The notes under the pieces are model-generated. The model had not been told where the DNA came from. It did no database searches and saw only the letters and a program-made list of their open reading frames with translations. Both the position numbers and the translations under genes were made by a program. This document shows, piece after piece, positions 42,134-53,479 of a stretch of DNA of 64,000 bases; positions within the stretch are counted from its first letter, which is position 1; each line of letters opens with the position of its first letter. The DNA lies in assembly GCF_014235185.1 (NCBI RefSeq), contig NZ_CP060131.1, positions 2,673,501 to 2,737,500 on the forward strand, read 5' to 3'. This DNA is from Pseudonocardia petroleophila (GTDB lineage: Bacteria > Actinomycetota > Actinomycetes > Mycobacteriales > Pseudonocardiaceae).

Positions 42134-44269
42134 GTGGCAAAGCCCTGCCCGGATGCCGACCCCACCACCCGGCCCGGCACCGTCGCGCTGCCGTTGCTGT
42201 CCGACCAGCACCGCTCCGACCAGCACCGCCCCGGCCGCCTCTACACCTGCCGCTACCGCTGCGGCGACGCCTGCGCGCAGCCCGTCCCGAACCGCTCGGA
42301 GAACGAGTACTTCGGCACGATCCTGCAGCGGGCGATCTCCCGCCGCGGGGCGCTGCGCGCCGGGGCCGTGATCACCCTGGCCGTCGGCGCGTCCGGGGCG
42401 CTGGCCGCGTGCGCCCCCGCGGCCCCCGGCGCGCCCGAGGGCACGGGCGGCGGCCTGCCCGTCGGCCTCGACTACGAGACCGTGCCCGTCAACAACACCG
42501 ACGCGATCACGGTGCCGCCGGGCTACCGCAGCAACGTCGTGATCCGCTGGGGCGACCCGATCGTCGACGGCGCGCCGGAGTTCGACTTCGCGAACCAGAC
42601 GCCGGAGGCCCAGGCGCAGCAGTTCGGCTACAACAACGACTTCTGCGGCGTGCTGCCGCTCGACGGCGACCGCCTCGTCATGTTCAACAACCACGAGTAC
42701 ACGATCGAGCCGCTGATGTTCGCCGGCTACGACGAGGAGAACCCCACCGAGACGCAGGTGCGGATCGGGATGGCCGCGCACGGGCTGTCGGTGCACGTGG
42801 TGGAGCGCGACCCGGCCACCGGCGAGATGCGCGCGGTCCTCGACCCCCTCAACCGCCGCTACACCGCCACCTCGGAGTTCCGGCTGACCGGGCCCGCCGC
42901 CGGGTCGGCGCTGCTGCAGACCTCCGCCGACCCCACCGGCACCCGCGTGCTCGGCACGCTGAACAACTGCGCGGGCGGCGTCACGCCGTGGGGCACGTTC
43001 CTGTCCGGCGAGGAGAACTTCAACCAGTACTTCGCCAACGCAGCGTCGGTCGTCGACCCCGCGGTGCTGGCCCGGGCCGAGCGCTACGGGATCACCGAGG
43101 AGGCCTCGGAGCGCAAGTGGGAGCGCTTCGACCCGCGCTTCGACATGCTCGCCGAGCCCAACGAACCCAACCGGTTCGGCTGGATCGTCGAGGTCGACCC
43201 GCAGGACCCGACGGCCACCCCGGTCAAGCGGACGGCGCTGGGCCGGTTCAAGCACGAGGGCGCCACCATCCACCTGGCCGCCGACGGCCGCGCCGTCGCG
43301 TACATGGGCGACGACGAGCGCTTCGACTACGTCTACAAGTACGTCTCGAACGCCGCGGTGCGGGAGGGCAACACCCGCGCCGCCCGCGAGGCCAACGCCA
43401 CCCTGCTCGACGACGGCACCCTCTACGTCGCCCGCTTCACCGGCAACAGCCCGGCCACCGAGATCACCGGCGACGGCGCCCTGCCCGCCGACGGCGCGTT
43501 CGACGGCACCGGTGAGTGGATCAAGCTGGCGGCGGGCACGGAGTCGTTCGTGCCGGGGATGTCGGCCGAGGAGGTCTACGTCTTCACCCGCCAGGCCGCC
43601 GACGTCGTCGGGGCCACGAAGATGGACCGCCCCGAGGACGTCGAGGCCAACCCGGTGACCGGGCGCGTCTACATCGCGCTCACCAACAACACCGACCGCG
43701 GCACCGAGGGCGCGGCCGGTCCCGACGAGGCGAACCCGCGCACCGAGAACGCGCACGGGCACGTCGTCGAGTTCGAGGAGGACGGCGGCGACGCGGCGGC
43801 CGGCGCCTTCTCCTGGCGGATCCTGCTGGTCTGCGGGGACCCGGAGGACCCGAGCACGTACTTCGCCGGGTTCGACAAATCGCAGGTCAGCCCGATCACC
43901 TCGCCGGACAACCTCGCGTTCGACGGCCACGGCAACCTGTGGATCTCCACCGACTCCGGACGCGCGCTGGAGGTGGCCGGCACCCCCGCGGGCATCAACG
44001 ACGGGCTCTACGGGGTGTCGCTGGAGGGGGAGACGCGCGGGCGCACCGCGCTGTTCGCGACCGTGCCGAACGGGGCGGAGTGCTGCGGGCCCGTCGTCAC
44101 CGACGAGTTCGTGCTGATCTCGCCGCAGCACCCGGGCGACCTCGACGGCGCGAGCACCGAGACCCCGCAGTCGACCTGGCCCGACGGACCGGGCAGCCAG
44201 CCGCGGCCGTCGGTCGTGAACATCTGGCGCGAGGGCGAGGGCGGGCGCCCCGGCCGGATCGGCGAGTAG
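42134..44269 (+). CDS. PhoX-family alkaline phosphatase (DUF839)
   Basis: A 711-aa protein of the PhoX/DUF839 family, calcium/iron-dependent exported phosphatases. The twin-arginine motif is not at the very N terminus: about 65 residues precede SRRGALRAG, which is followed by a hydrophobic stretch and LAAC. Family segments include NNHEYTIEPLMF, LSGEENFNQYF, MDRPEDVEANP and DNLAFDGHGNLW. GTG 42134 is preferred because AGGAGG at 42122-42127 leaves 6 bp; the ATG at 42128 abuts that site. The unusual N-terminal extension may delay export or be cytoplasmic. Confidence 0.9.
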   Translation: MAKPCPDADPTTRPGTVALPLLSDQHRSDQHRPGRLYTCRYRCGDACAQPVPNRSENEYFGTILQRAISRRGALRAGAVITLAVGASGALAACAPAAPGAPEGTGGGLPVGLDYETVPVNNTDAITVPPGYRSNVVIRWGDPIVDGAPEFDFANQTPEAQAQQFGYNNDFCGVLPLDGDRLVMFNNHEYTIEPLMFAGYDEENPTETQVRIGMAAHGLSVHVVERDPATGEMRAVLDPLNRRYTATSEFRLTGPAAGSALLQTSADPTGTRVLGTLNNCAGGVTPWGTFLSGEENFNQYFANAASVVDPAVLARAERYGITEEASERKWERFDPRFDMLAEPNEPNRFGWIVEVDPQDPTATPVKRTALGRFKHEGATIHLAADGRAVAYMGDDERFDYVYKYVSNAAVREGNTRAAREANATLLDDGTLYVARFTGNSPATEITGDGALPADGAFDGTGEWIKLAAGTESFVPGMSAEEVYVFTRQAADVVGATKMDRPEDVEANPVTGRVYIALTNNTDRGTEGAAGPDEANPRTENAHGHVVEFEEDGGDAAAGAFSWRILLVCGDPEDPSTYFAGFDKSQVSPITSPDNLAFDGHGNLWISTDSGRALEVAGTPAGINDGLYGVSLEGETRGRTALFATVPNGAECCGPVVTDEFVLISPQHPGDLDGASTETPQSTWPDGPGSQPRPSVVNIWREGEGGRPGRIGE

Positions 44270-44274
44270 GGGCC

Positions 44275-45303
44275 CTACGAGCAGGCCGCGGCGAGCGGGC
44301 CGCCCGACCCGCCGCCGCGCTCGAACGACACGTGCACGTGGTCGAAGTGGTTCTCGGTCACGCCGCCGCGGTCGGACATGGGCTCCCAGCCCTCGCCGTA
44401 GTTGACGCGCTGGCGCCAGATCACGTAGCTGATCCCGAGCGCCTCCTGGTTGGCCAGCGCGCAGTCGGCGATCCGGTCGCCGCGCTCCCGCTCGGTCATG
44501 AAGTCGATCGCCAGGCCTCGGGGGTGGTCGGAGACGCGGGCGCGCCCGGCCACCCCGATCAGCGTCGGCGACTCGTAGAGGCAGGAGATGAAGCGGGCCG
44601 CGTCGCGGACGAAGTCCTTGACGGCGCCGAGCCCGCGCAGCGGCACGTCGCAGTTCGCGGCGGCCTCGCGGGCCAGGCGGGCCTCCTCGGCCGCGCGGGC
44701 CTCCTCGGCGAGTCCGGCCGCCTTGAGCAGCGACTCCGCGTCGGTGACGGGCGCCGCGGCCTCGTCCCGGGCCAGCACCGGCAGGATGCTCGCGGCGAGC
44801 AGCCGCCCGTCGACGAGCTGGCCCTCGACGGGTGCGGCCGCCGCCGGTGGCGCGGCGAGCAGGGGCGCCGGGGCGCTCGCGGCCCGGGCCGACTCGGCGG
44901 CCAGCGCCAGTGCCGCGGTGTCGTCGGGGTCGGCCGGGAGCGCCGGGACGAGCGGCGCGGCGACCGACAGCAGGCCCGCGGTGGCGGCCGCGGCCACCAA
45001 CCCGTTGCGGACGGCCGGGGCGGCGTGGCGGGGGCCGACGCGCGGGGCGACGGCGGGCCCGGCCGGGCGGACGTCGTCGGCGAACTCGCGCGGCGGGGCG
45101 GCAAACTCGCGCGGCGGGGCGGCAAACTCGCGCGGCGGGGTGGGCTCGGGGGCGGGTCGTTCGAGCAGGGCGACCCCGCCGCCGCCCGCGTACGGGGTGG
45201 GCGGCGCGTCGGCGCGACGCGACGCCGCACCGGTGACCGCGACCGCCTGGGGAGCGGACCGCTGGTGCGTGCGCCGGCCGGCGGGGGAGCGGTGCCGGGA
45301 CAC
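44275..45303 (-). CDS. Membrane-anchored LAS-type peptidase-like protein (copy 1)
   Basis: A 342-aa protein: a basic N terminus (VSRHRSPAGRRTHQRS), a Pro-rich part with the heptad PPREFAA repeated three times, one hydrophobic anchor (RNGLVAAAATAGLLSVAAPL), a helical Ala/Glu-rich spacer and a C-terminal domain with SDHPRGLAIDF and FDHVHVSF. These His/Asp positions match the zinc-binding pattern of LAS/M15-like cell-wall peptidases. It is probably anchored in the membrane with the catalytic domain outside. GTG 45303 is used because it begins the part homologous to its neighbour. It is a paralogue of the next gene. Confidence 0.82.
   Translation of the reverse strand: MSRHRSPAGRRTHQRSAPQAVAVTGAASRRADAPPTPYAGGGGVALLERPAPEPTPPREFAAPPREFAAPPREFADDVRPAGPAVAPRVGPRHAAPAVRNGLVAAAATAGLLSVAAPLVPALPADPDDTAALALAAESARAASAPAPLLAAPPAAAAPVEGQLVDGRLLAASILPVLARDEAAAPVTDAESLLKAAGLAEEARAAEEARLAREAAANCDVPLRGLGAVKDFVRDAARFISCLYESPTLIGVAGRARVSDHPRGLAIDFMTERERGDRIADCALANQEALGISYVIWRQRVNYGEGWEPMSDRGGVTENHFDHVHVSFERGGGSGGPLAAACS
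45078..45140 (-). repeat. Three 21-bp tandem repeats inside LAS copy 1
   Basis: A 21-bp unit containing AACTCGCGCGGCGGGGCGGC on the plus strand is repeated three times; the AACTCG cores begin at 45083, 45104 and 45125. On the coding strand each unit gives the heptad PPREFAA. Confidence 0.85.
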
Positions 45304-45472
45304 GTCTACCTCTTCGTCGGGCCCTCCGGCGTCCGGTTCGGGGACCGGCCGGGGCGGGGACCCCGGTGCCGTACGGGCTCTTGCGCGGCCGACGATAGCG
45401 GTTAGGTCACGGATCGGAGTCAACCGTCACTCCGCGTGAGTCGGGCGTGTCGCTGCGCGCGACGAGCGGCGA

Positions 45473-46345
45473 TCAACACCCGGAGAGGCTGCCGCCGCCA
45501 CCGGAGTCGAACGAGACGTGCACGTGGTCGAAGTGGTTGGCCGTGACACCGCCCCGGTCCTCCATCGGCTCCCAGCCGCTGCCGTAGTTGATCCGCTGCT
45601 CCCAGATGACGTAGCTGATGCCGAGGGAGTCCATGTTGCGCAGCGCGCAGGCGGCCAGGCCGTCGCCGGTGGCGCTGTCGACCATGAAGTCGATGGCCTT
45701 GCCCGACGGGTGGTCCGACGTGCCGGCGCGCCCGGCGACACCGTGCATGGTCGACACGTCGTAGAGGCAGCCCAGGAACTCGGCGGCCTCGCGCACGAAG
45801 TCCTTCACGGCGCCCAGCTGCCCGGTGTTCAGCCCGCAGTCGGCGCCGACCGAGGACCGGCGCTCGGCCTCCGCCGCCTCGGCGGCGGCCCGCTCGGCCT
45901 CCTCCGCGGCGCGCGCCTCGGCGGCGACGCGCTCCTCCTCGGCCCGCGCGATCTGCTCCTCGGCCATCTGCACGGCCTTGACGAGCGGGGCGGGGTCGTC
46001 GAGCACGTCGGTGTCGGGGACGACCGGCTGCACCGCCGGGACCATCAGCACCTCGGGCACGGCGGCCTGGACCGGGAGGTCGGAGCGCGCCGCGACGTCG
46101 GCGATCTCCGGGGTCGCGGCCGGCGCGGCCGCGCCCATCAGGGACAGCGCGCCACCGGCGACGGCGACGACCGCGGCGCCGCGGCGCACCGGCGTGGAGC
46201 CCAGTGGTCCGGGGAACGCCGGGACCACGGGGGTGGAGACGGAGTCCGGCCGGCGCGTGGAGGGCCATCCGGTCGCCCGGCGCAGCGCCGGGGACGGAGT
46301 GCTCTCGTGCGCGCGGCGGCCTCGGGGGGAGCGATGCCGAGCCAC
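45473..46345 (-). CDS. Membrane-anchored LAS-type peptidase-like protein (copy 2)
   Basis: A 290-aa paralogue of the preceding gene with the same plan: VARHRSPRGRRAHES, a hydrophobic anchor (RRGAAVVAVAGGALSLMGAA), a coiled-coil-like spacer of Ala/Glu (AEEERVAAEARAAEEAERAA) and the C-terminal domain with SDHPSGKAIDF and FDHVHVSF. It lacks the PPREFAA repeats. The predicted role is cell-wall cleavage or binding outside the membrane. GTG 46345 is supported by the paralogue. Both genes share a GC-rich stem-loop leader containing CCGAACCGGACG. Confidence 0.84.
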   Translation of the reverse strand: MARHRSPRGRRAHESTPSPALRRATGWPSTRRPDSVSTPVVPAFPGPLGSTPVRRGAAVVAVAGGALSLMGAAAPAATPEIADVAARSDLPVQAAVPEVLMVPAVQPVVPDTDVLDDPAPLVKAVQMAEEQIARAEEERVAAEARAAEEAERAAAEAAEAERRSSVGADCGLNTGQLGAVKDFVREAAEFLGCLYDVSTMHGVAGRAGTSDHPSGKAIDFMVDSATGDGLAACALRNMDSLGISYVIWEQRINYGSGWEPMEDRGGVTANHFDHVHVSFDSGGGGSLSGC

Positions 46346-46568
46346 GTTGAACCTTCCGGGCCGACGGTGCGGCTGGACGTCCGGTTCGGGGGGAGCCGGT
46401 CGGGTGGGGAGTCCCGTGTCCAGTTCGTGACCGTGCCGTCATTGACCCGGAACCGAAACTAGGCAACCTCCCCGCGTTCCGCTCGCTCGGACGCGCTCCG
46501 CAACGACGACCGTCACTCGGCGTGCGACGAACGGTGCCCGGTTGGCCCGTTCGTCGTACGCGGCGGGC

Positions 46569-47408
46569 TCACTGCTCGCGCAGTCGGACCACCCGGCCGT
46601 TGAGGGGCTGCAGGTCCCGGGCGTCGCCGTCGGGGAAGAGCTCGCGGACCTCGGAGATGGTCTCGTCGGCGACCGAGCCGGGGGTGCGCAGCACCAGCCA
46701 CGACACGCCCTCGGTGTTGGGCTTCGTGGTGAGCGACCCGGGATAGCGCAGGGTCGACAGGTCCGCGGGCAGGTCGCCGGCCAGGTCCGCCCCGGCGATC
46801 GCGATCTCCTCGCCGCACTCCTCGGGCAGGTCGTCGAGGACGCGGTCGGCCGTGGTTCCCCCGGGTCCGCCGCCGTCGAGGAACCGCCCGATGACGAGCG
46901 TCTCGCCGTTCGGACCGGCGTGCACGAAGTGCTGCTCGACCGCGTACCGGCGCCCGTCGAGCGTGTGCTCGGAGGCGGTGTGGAAGTGGAACTGCTTGAG
47001 CTCGTAGCGGACGCCGTCCAGCGAGATGCCCGCCGCGCCCGCGGGGACCTCGGCCTCGATCGTCTCCTCGCGCCCGCGGGTGGTGCAGCCGGTCGGGTCG
47101 TCGGGGTCGCGGCTGACGTAGCGGACGGACAGGTCGACCGACCGCGGGTAGTCGACGACGAGCTCCGGCAGCTCCGGGGCCGGGACCGCGTCCGCCGTGC
47201 TCAGGGCGACCGGGCTCTGCTGCGGTCCCGCGGGGGGTGCGGGGCTCGTCGACGCCGCTCCGGACGGCGCGGTGCCCGGCGGGGCCGGTGACGGGTCGGT
47301 GGCGCAACCGACCAGCCCGGGGGTGAGGAGGAGGGCGGGGACGGCGGTCAGGAACGAACGGCGGGTGGGCACGACGTCGAGCTCCGGTTCCAGGTCGGTG
47401 TCACTCAT
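46569..47408 (-). CDS. Alpha-carbonic anhydrase, exported lipoprotein
   Basis: A 279-aa alpha-class carbonic anhydrase (reversible CO2 hydration). A Tat-type motif RRSFL and lipobox LVGC mark it as an exported lipoprotein. The zinc-site region LKQFHFHTASEHTLDG and EQHFVHAG gives the three His ligands. QSPVAL and RYPGSLTTKPNTEGVSW are further family motifs. It would act on the outside of the membrane. ATG 47408 is used. Located beside cell-wall genes but without an evident operon. Confidence 0.93.
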   Translation of the reverse strand: MSDTDLEPELDVVPTRRSFLTAVPALLLTPGLVGCATDPSPAPPGTAPSGAASTSPAPPAGPQQSPVALSTADAVPAPELPELVVDYPRSVDLSVRYVSRDPDDPTGCTTRGREETIEAEVPAGAAGISLDGVRYELKQFHFHTASEHTLDGRRYAVEQHFVHAGPNGETLVIGRFLDGGGPGGTTADRVLDDLPEECGEEIAIAGADLAGDLPADLSTLRYPGSLTTKPNTEGVSWLVLRTPGSVADETISEVRELFPDGDARDLQPLNGRVVRLREQ

Positions 47409-47708
47409 TCCGGTGATCCGGAAGCTACGCTCGGATGTGGATCGTTGCCAGTGCTAAGCGTATGTCGTCCCCGATGTCCGGATCCGGCCCGAGACCGCGG
47501 ATGAGCAGCCCGAATCCGGGGTCGGATCGACCCGTGTAGGGTTCGTGGTGTTCGTCCGTCGGTTTCGGTGTTCGTGTGATGCACGCCCGCAGGAACAAGT
47601 TGTCGGGGACAGCCCGGTCCACAGAGGTCCGGGGGGTCGCCGTCAGGGACGGTCGGTCGGGTGGTCGCGCAGTGCGACCCCCACCACCATCTGCTAGGAG
47701 CTCATCGC
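47409..47708 (+). promoter_or_regulatory. 300-bp gap: cold-shock gene promoter and leader
   Basis: The gap between the carbonic anhydrase start and the cold-shock gene has no coding frame of note. It contains a small dyad GGGTC-GGATC-GACCC (47519-47533) followed by TAGGGT at about 47537, a plausible -10 box. If so, the cold-shock message has a leader of about 160 nt ending in TAGGAG. Long leaders that act as thermosensors are common for cold-shock genes; structure here was not computed. Confidence 0.4.
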
Positions 47709-47912
47709 ATGGCGCAGGGAACTGTGAAGTGGTTCAACGGGGAGAAGGGCTTCGGCTTCATCTCCGTCGACGGGGGCGGCGCTGACGTCTTCGTGCACTA
47801 CTCCGAGATCGACGCGGGCGGCTTCCGCTCGCTCGACGAGGGGCAGCGCGTGGAGTTCGAGGTCGGCCAGGGCGCCAAGGGGCCGCAGGCCACCGGCGTT
47901 CGCGTCGTCTGA
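47709..47912 (+). CDS. cspA: Cold shock protein (CspA family)
   Basis: A 67-aa single cold-shock domain: [14 protein letters not shown] (RNP1), DVFVHYSEI (RNP2) and the end [10 protein letters not shown]. It binds single-stranded RNA/DNA and melts structure in mRNA. ATG 47709 follows TAGGAGC. The stop is followed by a strong hairpin. Confidence 0.97.
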   Translation: MAQGTVKWFNGEKGFGFISVDGGGADVFVHYSEIDAGGFRSLDEGQRVEFEVGQGAKGPQATGVRVV

Positions 47913-47926
47913 CCCACCTCTCTTCG

Positions 47927-47964
47927 CGGAAGCCCGTCACCCCCTCGGGGGTGGCGGGCTTCCG
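47927..47964 (+). terminator. Terminator after the cold-shock gene
   Basis: Hairpin with GGAAGCCCGTCACCCC pairing with GGGGTGGCGGGCTTCC (one G-T wobble), starting 15 bp after the stop and followed by TCGTTC. A typical strong actinobacterial terminator. Confidence 0.85.
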
Positions 47965-48073
47965 TCGTTCCGGGGCCCCGACGGCGCAGACCGAGAGGTC
48001 ACCGCGCAGACCGCCGGCGGCCTGCGCGGTGCACCCGGGTCTGCGAGGTCGGTCGCACGTGGCCCGGCGGCGC

Positions 48074-48349
48074 TCATGCGGCCGGCGGGTCGTCCAGCAG
48101 GTACCAGGGCACCATGTTGATCGCGCCGTTGAGGCCGGGCATGGGCACGCCCTGGGCCGTCAGGTCGCGCTCCTCGTCGCGCGCCACCACCATCCACCGC
48201 CCCGCGGTGTCGCGGCTGAGTTCGAGCTCGACCGTCTGGTCCTCGCCGTCGGCGCGGGAGCGGTAGATGCGGCACCGCGAGGCGATCTCCCAGAGCTGGG
48301 CCTCGACGAGGAACGGCACCTTCTCCAGGATGGGGAGCACGTCGTCCAT
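48074..48349 (-). CDS. Small protein of unknown function
   Basis: A 91-aa acidic protein (DDVLPILEKVPFLVEAQLWEI, then a central strand-rich segment with VELELSRDTAGRWMVVA). No domain recognised. ATG 48349 is the start, and the stop is 161 bp from the convergent cold-shock gene. It lies 9 bp after the VOC gene and may be co-transcribed with it. Confidence 0.75.
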   Translation of the reverse strand: MDDVLPILEKVPFLVEAQLWEIASRCRIYRSRADGEDQTVELELSRDTAGRWMVVARDEERDLTAQGVPMPGLNGAINMVPWYLLDDPPAA

Positions 48350-48358
48350 GGGCGCACG

Positions 48359-48865
48359 CTATCGGGACGACGCCCGCGGGGATGTCTCAGATCGCGCCTG
48401 CGCGCGCCGCGCCGCCGACTCGCGGGGATCGTGGACGGTCGCGACCGCGTCGACGTCGGTGTGGTGCTCGACGGTGTAGAAGCGCACCTCGTGGCCGTCG
48501 GGGTCGTGCAGCAGCGGCAGGATCCAGCCGAACGTCGCGACGTGCACCCCCGCGTGGGTCTCGCCCAGCGCGGAGAGCCGGGCGGCCAGTGCCTGGATGG
48601 ACTCCTGGTCCGGCACCCCGATGGAGAAGTAGTCGAACCCGGCGGCCGCCTCGGCGCGGGCGGGGTCCAGGCGCAGGGCGAGGTCGGGGCCGCCCCGCGG
48701 GTGGGTCAGGCCGATCCCGACGAGCGTGCCTCCCTCGATCCACTCCTGCGCCTGCTCGTAGCCCAGCCGGCTCGTGTACCAGTCGCGCGAGCGCTCCAGG
48801 TCCCGGACCGGGAGCTTGAGGTGGTGGACGCCGGCCAGCGCCGGTGCGGTCCCCGTGGATCCCAT
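48359..48865 (-). CDS. VOC family (glyoxalase-like) protein
   Basis: A 168-aa protein with one complete vicinal-oxygen-chelate fold: GVHHLKLPVRDLERSRDWYT at the start (metal ligand His) and DPDGHEVRFYTVEHH at the end of the fold (Glu/His ligands). Likely metal-dependent; could be a dioxygenase, isomerase or a resistance binding protein. ATG 48865 is preferred over the longer frame. It is divergent from a TetR gene with two operator copies between, so it is probably the repressor's target. Confidence 0.88.
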   Translation of the reverse strand: MGSTGTAPALAGVHHLKLPVRDLERSRDWYTSRLGYEQAQEWIEGGTLVGIGLTHPRGGPDLALRLDPARAEAAAGFDYFSIGVPDQESIQALAARLSALGETHAGVHVATFGWILPLLHDPDGHEVRFYTVEHHTDVDAVATVHDPRESAARRAQARSETSPRASSR

Positions 48866-48879
48866 GACGGCCTCCCGTT

Positions 48880-48910
48880 GCAGTACCACTGCATGATGCA
48901 GTTAGACTGC
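48880..48910. promoter_or_regulatory. Two tandem TetR operator copies
   Basis: GCAGTACCACTGC (48880-48892) and GCAGTTAGACTGC (48898-48910): the same GCAGT-N3-ACTGC palindrome twice, with centres 18 bp apart. They occupy the gap between the divergent VOC and tetR starts, and the second overlaps a TAGACT -10-like box of tetR. Confidence 0.78.
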
Positions 48911-48915
48911 AACCT

Positions 48916-49545
48916 GTGACCCCGCCCGTCAAGGCCCGTCCGCGGGCCGCGCAGATCGCCGAGACCGAACGGCGGGTGGTCGGGGCCGCGGCCCGGCTGT
49001 TCGTCGCCGACGGCTACGCGGCCACGACGCTCACCGCCGTCGCCGACGCCGCCGGGGTGGGGGCCCGCACGATCTACGTGCGCTTCGGCTCGAAGGCGGC
49101 CCTGCTCAAGCGCGTCGTCGACGTGGCGATCGTGGGTGACACCGAACCCGTCGACGTGCTGGGCCGGGACTGGATGCGGGCCGCGCTGACCGCGGCGACC
49201 GCCGACGAGCGGCTCGCCGCGGCCGCCGCAGCGGGCCGCCGGATCATGGAACGGGCCGGACCGGTGTTCGCCGTGGCCCAGCAGGCCGCGGCGGTCGAGC
49301 CGCTGATCGAGGCCTACTGGGACGAGGGCCGGGCGCAGACCCGGCACACCGGGCGGGTGTTCTGGTCCCGGATGGCGCAGGACGGCCTGCTCGACCCGGC
49401 GTGCGACCTCGACCGGATCGTCGACAGCGCGGCCGTCGTGTGCGCCGCCGAGACCTACCTGCTCGGCCGACGGATGCTCGGCTGGTCGCCCGCCGACTAC
49501 GAGGCCTGGCTGCTCCGGACGACGACGTCGCTCACGCGGCCCTGA
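48916..49545 (+). CDS. TetR family transcriptional regulator
   Basis: A 209-aa TetR-type regulator. The N-terminal helix-turn-helix is ETERRVVGAAARLFVADGYA followed by AVADAAGVGARTIYVRFGSK; the C-terminal ligand domain is not classified. GTG 48916 has no ribosome site and TAGACT lies about 8 bp upstream, so the message is probably leaderless. The twin operator next to it indicates autorepression and control of the divergent VOC gene. Confidence 0.92.
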   Translation: MTPPVKARPRAAQIAETERRVVGAAARLFVADGYAATTLTAVADAAGVGARTIYVRFGSKAALLKRVVDVAIVGDTEPVDVLGRDWMRAALTAATADERLAAAAAAGRRIMERAGPVFAVAQQAAAVEPLIEAYWDEGRAQTRHTGRVFWSRMAQDGLLDPACDLDRIVDSAAVVCAAETYLLGRRMLGWSPADYEAWLLRTTTSLTRP

Positions 49546-49554
49546 GCCGCGGGC

Positions 49555-52882
<3,328 letters not shown>

Positions 52883-52886
<4 letters not shown>

Positions 52887-53479
52887 CCCGCACGGTCGTC
52901 CTCGACGTCGGCGACGTGCTGATCCCCACCGGCCCGCTGCACGAGTCGGTGGGGGCGGGGCTGGGGCTCGACGCGGAGACCTTCCGCGCCGGGTTCGGCA
53001 CCGGCCGCGCCGGCTACGACCTCGGCGGGCCGGCCGGGGAGTACTGGTCCGGGGTCGTGCGCGCGTGGGGCCGCGACCCGGAACCGGCCCTGCTCGCCGA
53101 GCTGGAGCGCCGCGACGCCGAGCGCTGGACGGCCCTGCCGCCCGGCGAGGCGGAGCTGGTGGCCGAGCTGGCCGCCGCGGGCGACCGGCTCGCGATCCTG
53201 TCCAACGCGCCCGCGCCGCTCGCCGCCGCGGCCCGCGCCGCGTCCTGGACCGACCCGTTCGAGGTGATCGTGTTCTCCGCCGAGGTCGGGCTGGCCAAGC
53301 CCGACCCGGCCGTCTTCGCCGCGGTCGAGGCCCGGCTCGGGCCCACCGGGGGGATCGTGTTCCTCGACGACAAGCCGGCCAACGTCGAGGCGGCCCGGGC
53401 CCACGGCTGGGCCGCCCACGTCTTCGTCGACGTCGCCACGGCCCGGCGCGACCTCAGCCGTCGCGGTGGAACGCGGTGA
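52883..53479 (+). CDS. HAD family hydrolase
   Basis: A 198-aa haloacid-dehalogenase-type hydrolase, starting MTRTVVLDVGDVLIPTGPLH. The first motif supplies the catalytic Asp. Motif II is LAILSNAP, and motif III/IV is KPDPAVF and IVFLDDKPANVEAA with the metal-binding Asp pair. It is most likely a small phosphatase. The ATG overlaps the transporter stop (ATGA), so it is coupled to it. Its last 26 bp overlap the convergent next gene. Confidence 0.9.

Noticed and set aside
45304-46512. c-di-AMP (ydaO) riboswitch upstream of the two LAS-like wall genes
   Set aside because: Such wall genes in actinobacteria often have this riboswitch, but I could not recognise its conserved GGGG-type elements in either leader. 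Covariance search would decide; not claimed.
47425-47622. Short minus-strand frame in the cold-shock leader
   Set aside because: Weak coding bias and it overlaps the probable promoter and leader of the cold-shock gene.
53454-53479. Overlap of HAD and winged-helix genes as an annotation error
   Set aside because: Both proteins keep family-like ends and a 26-bp convergent overlap is common at this gene density.
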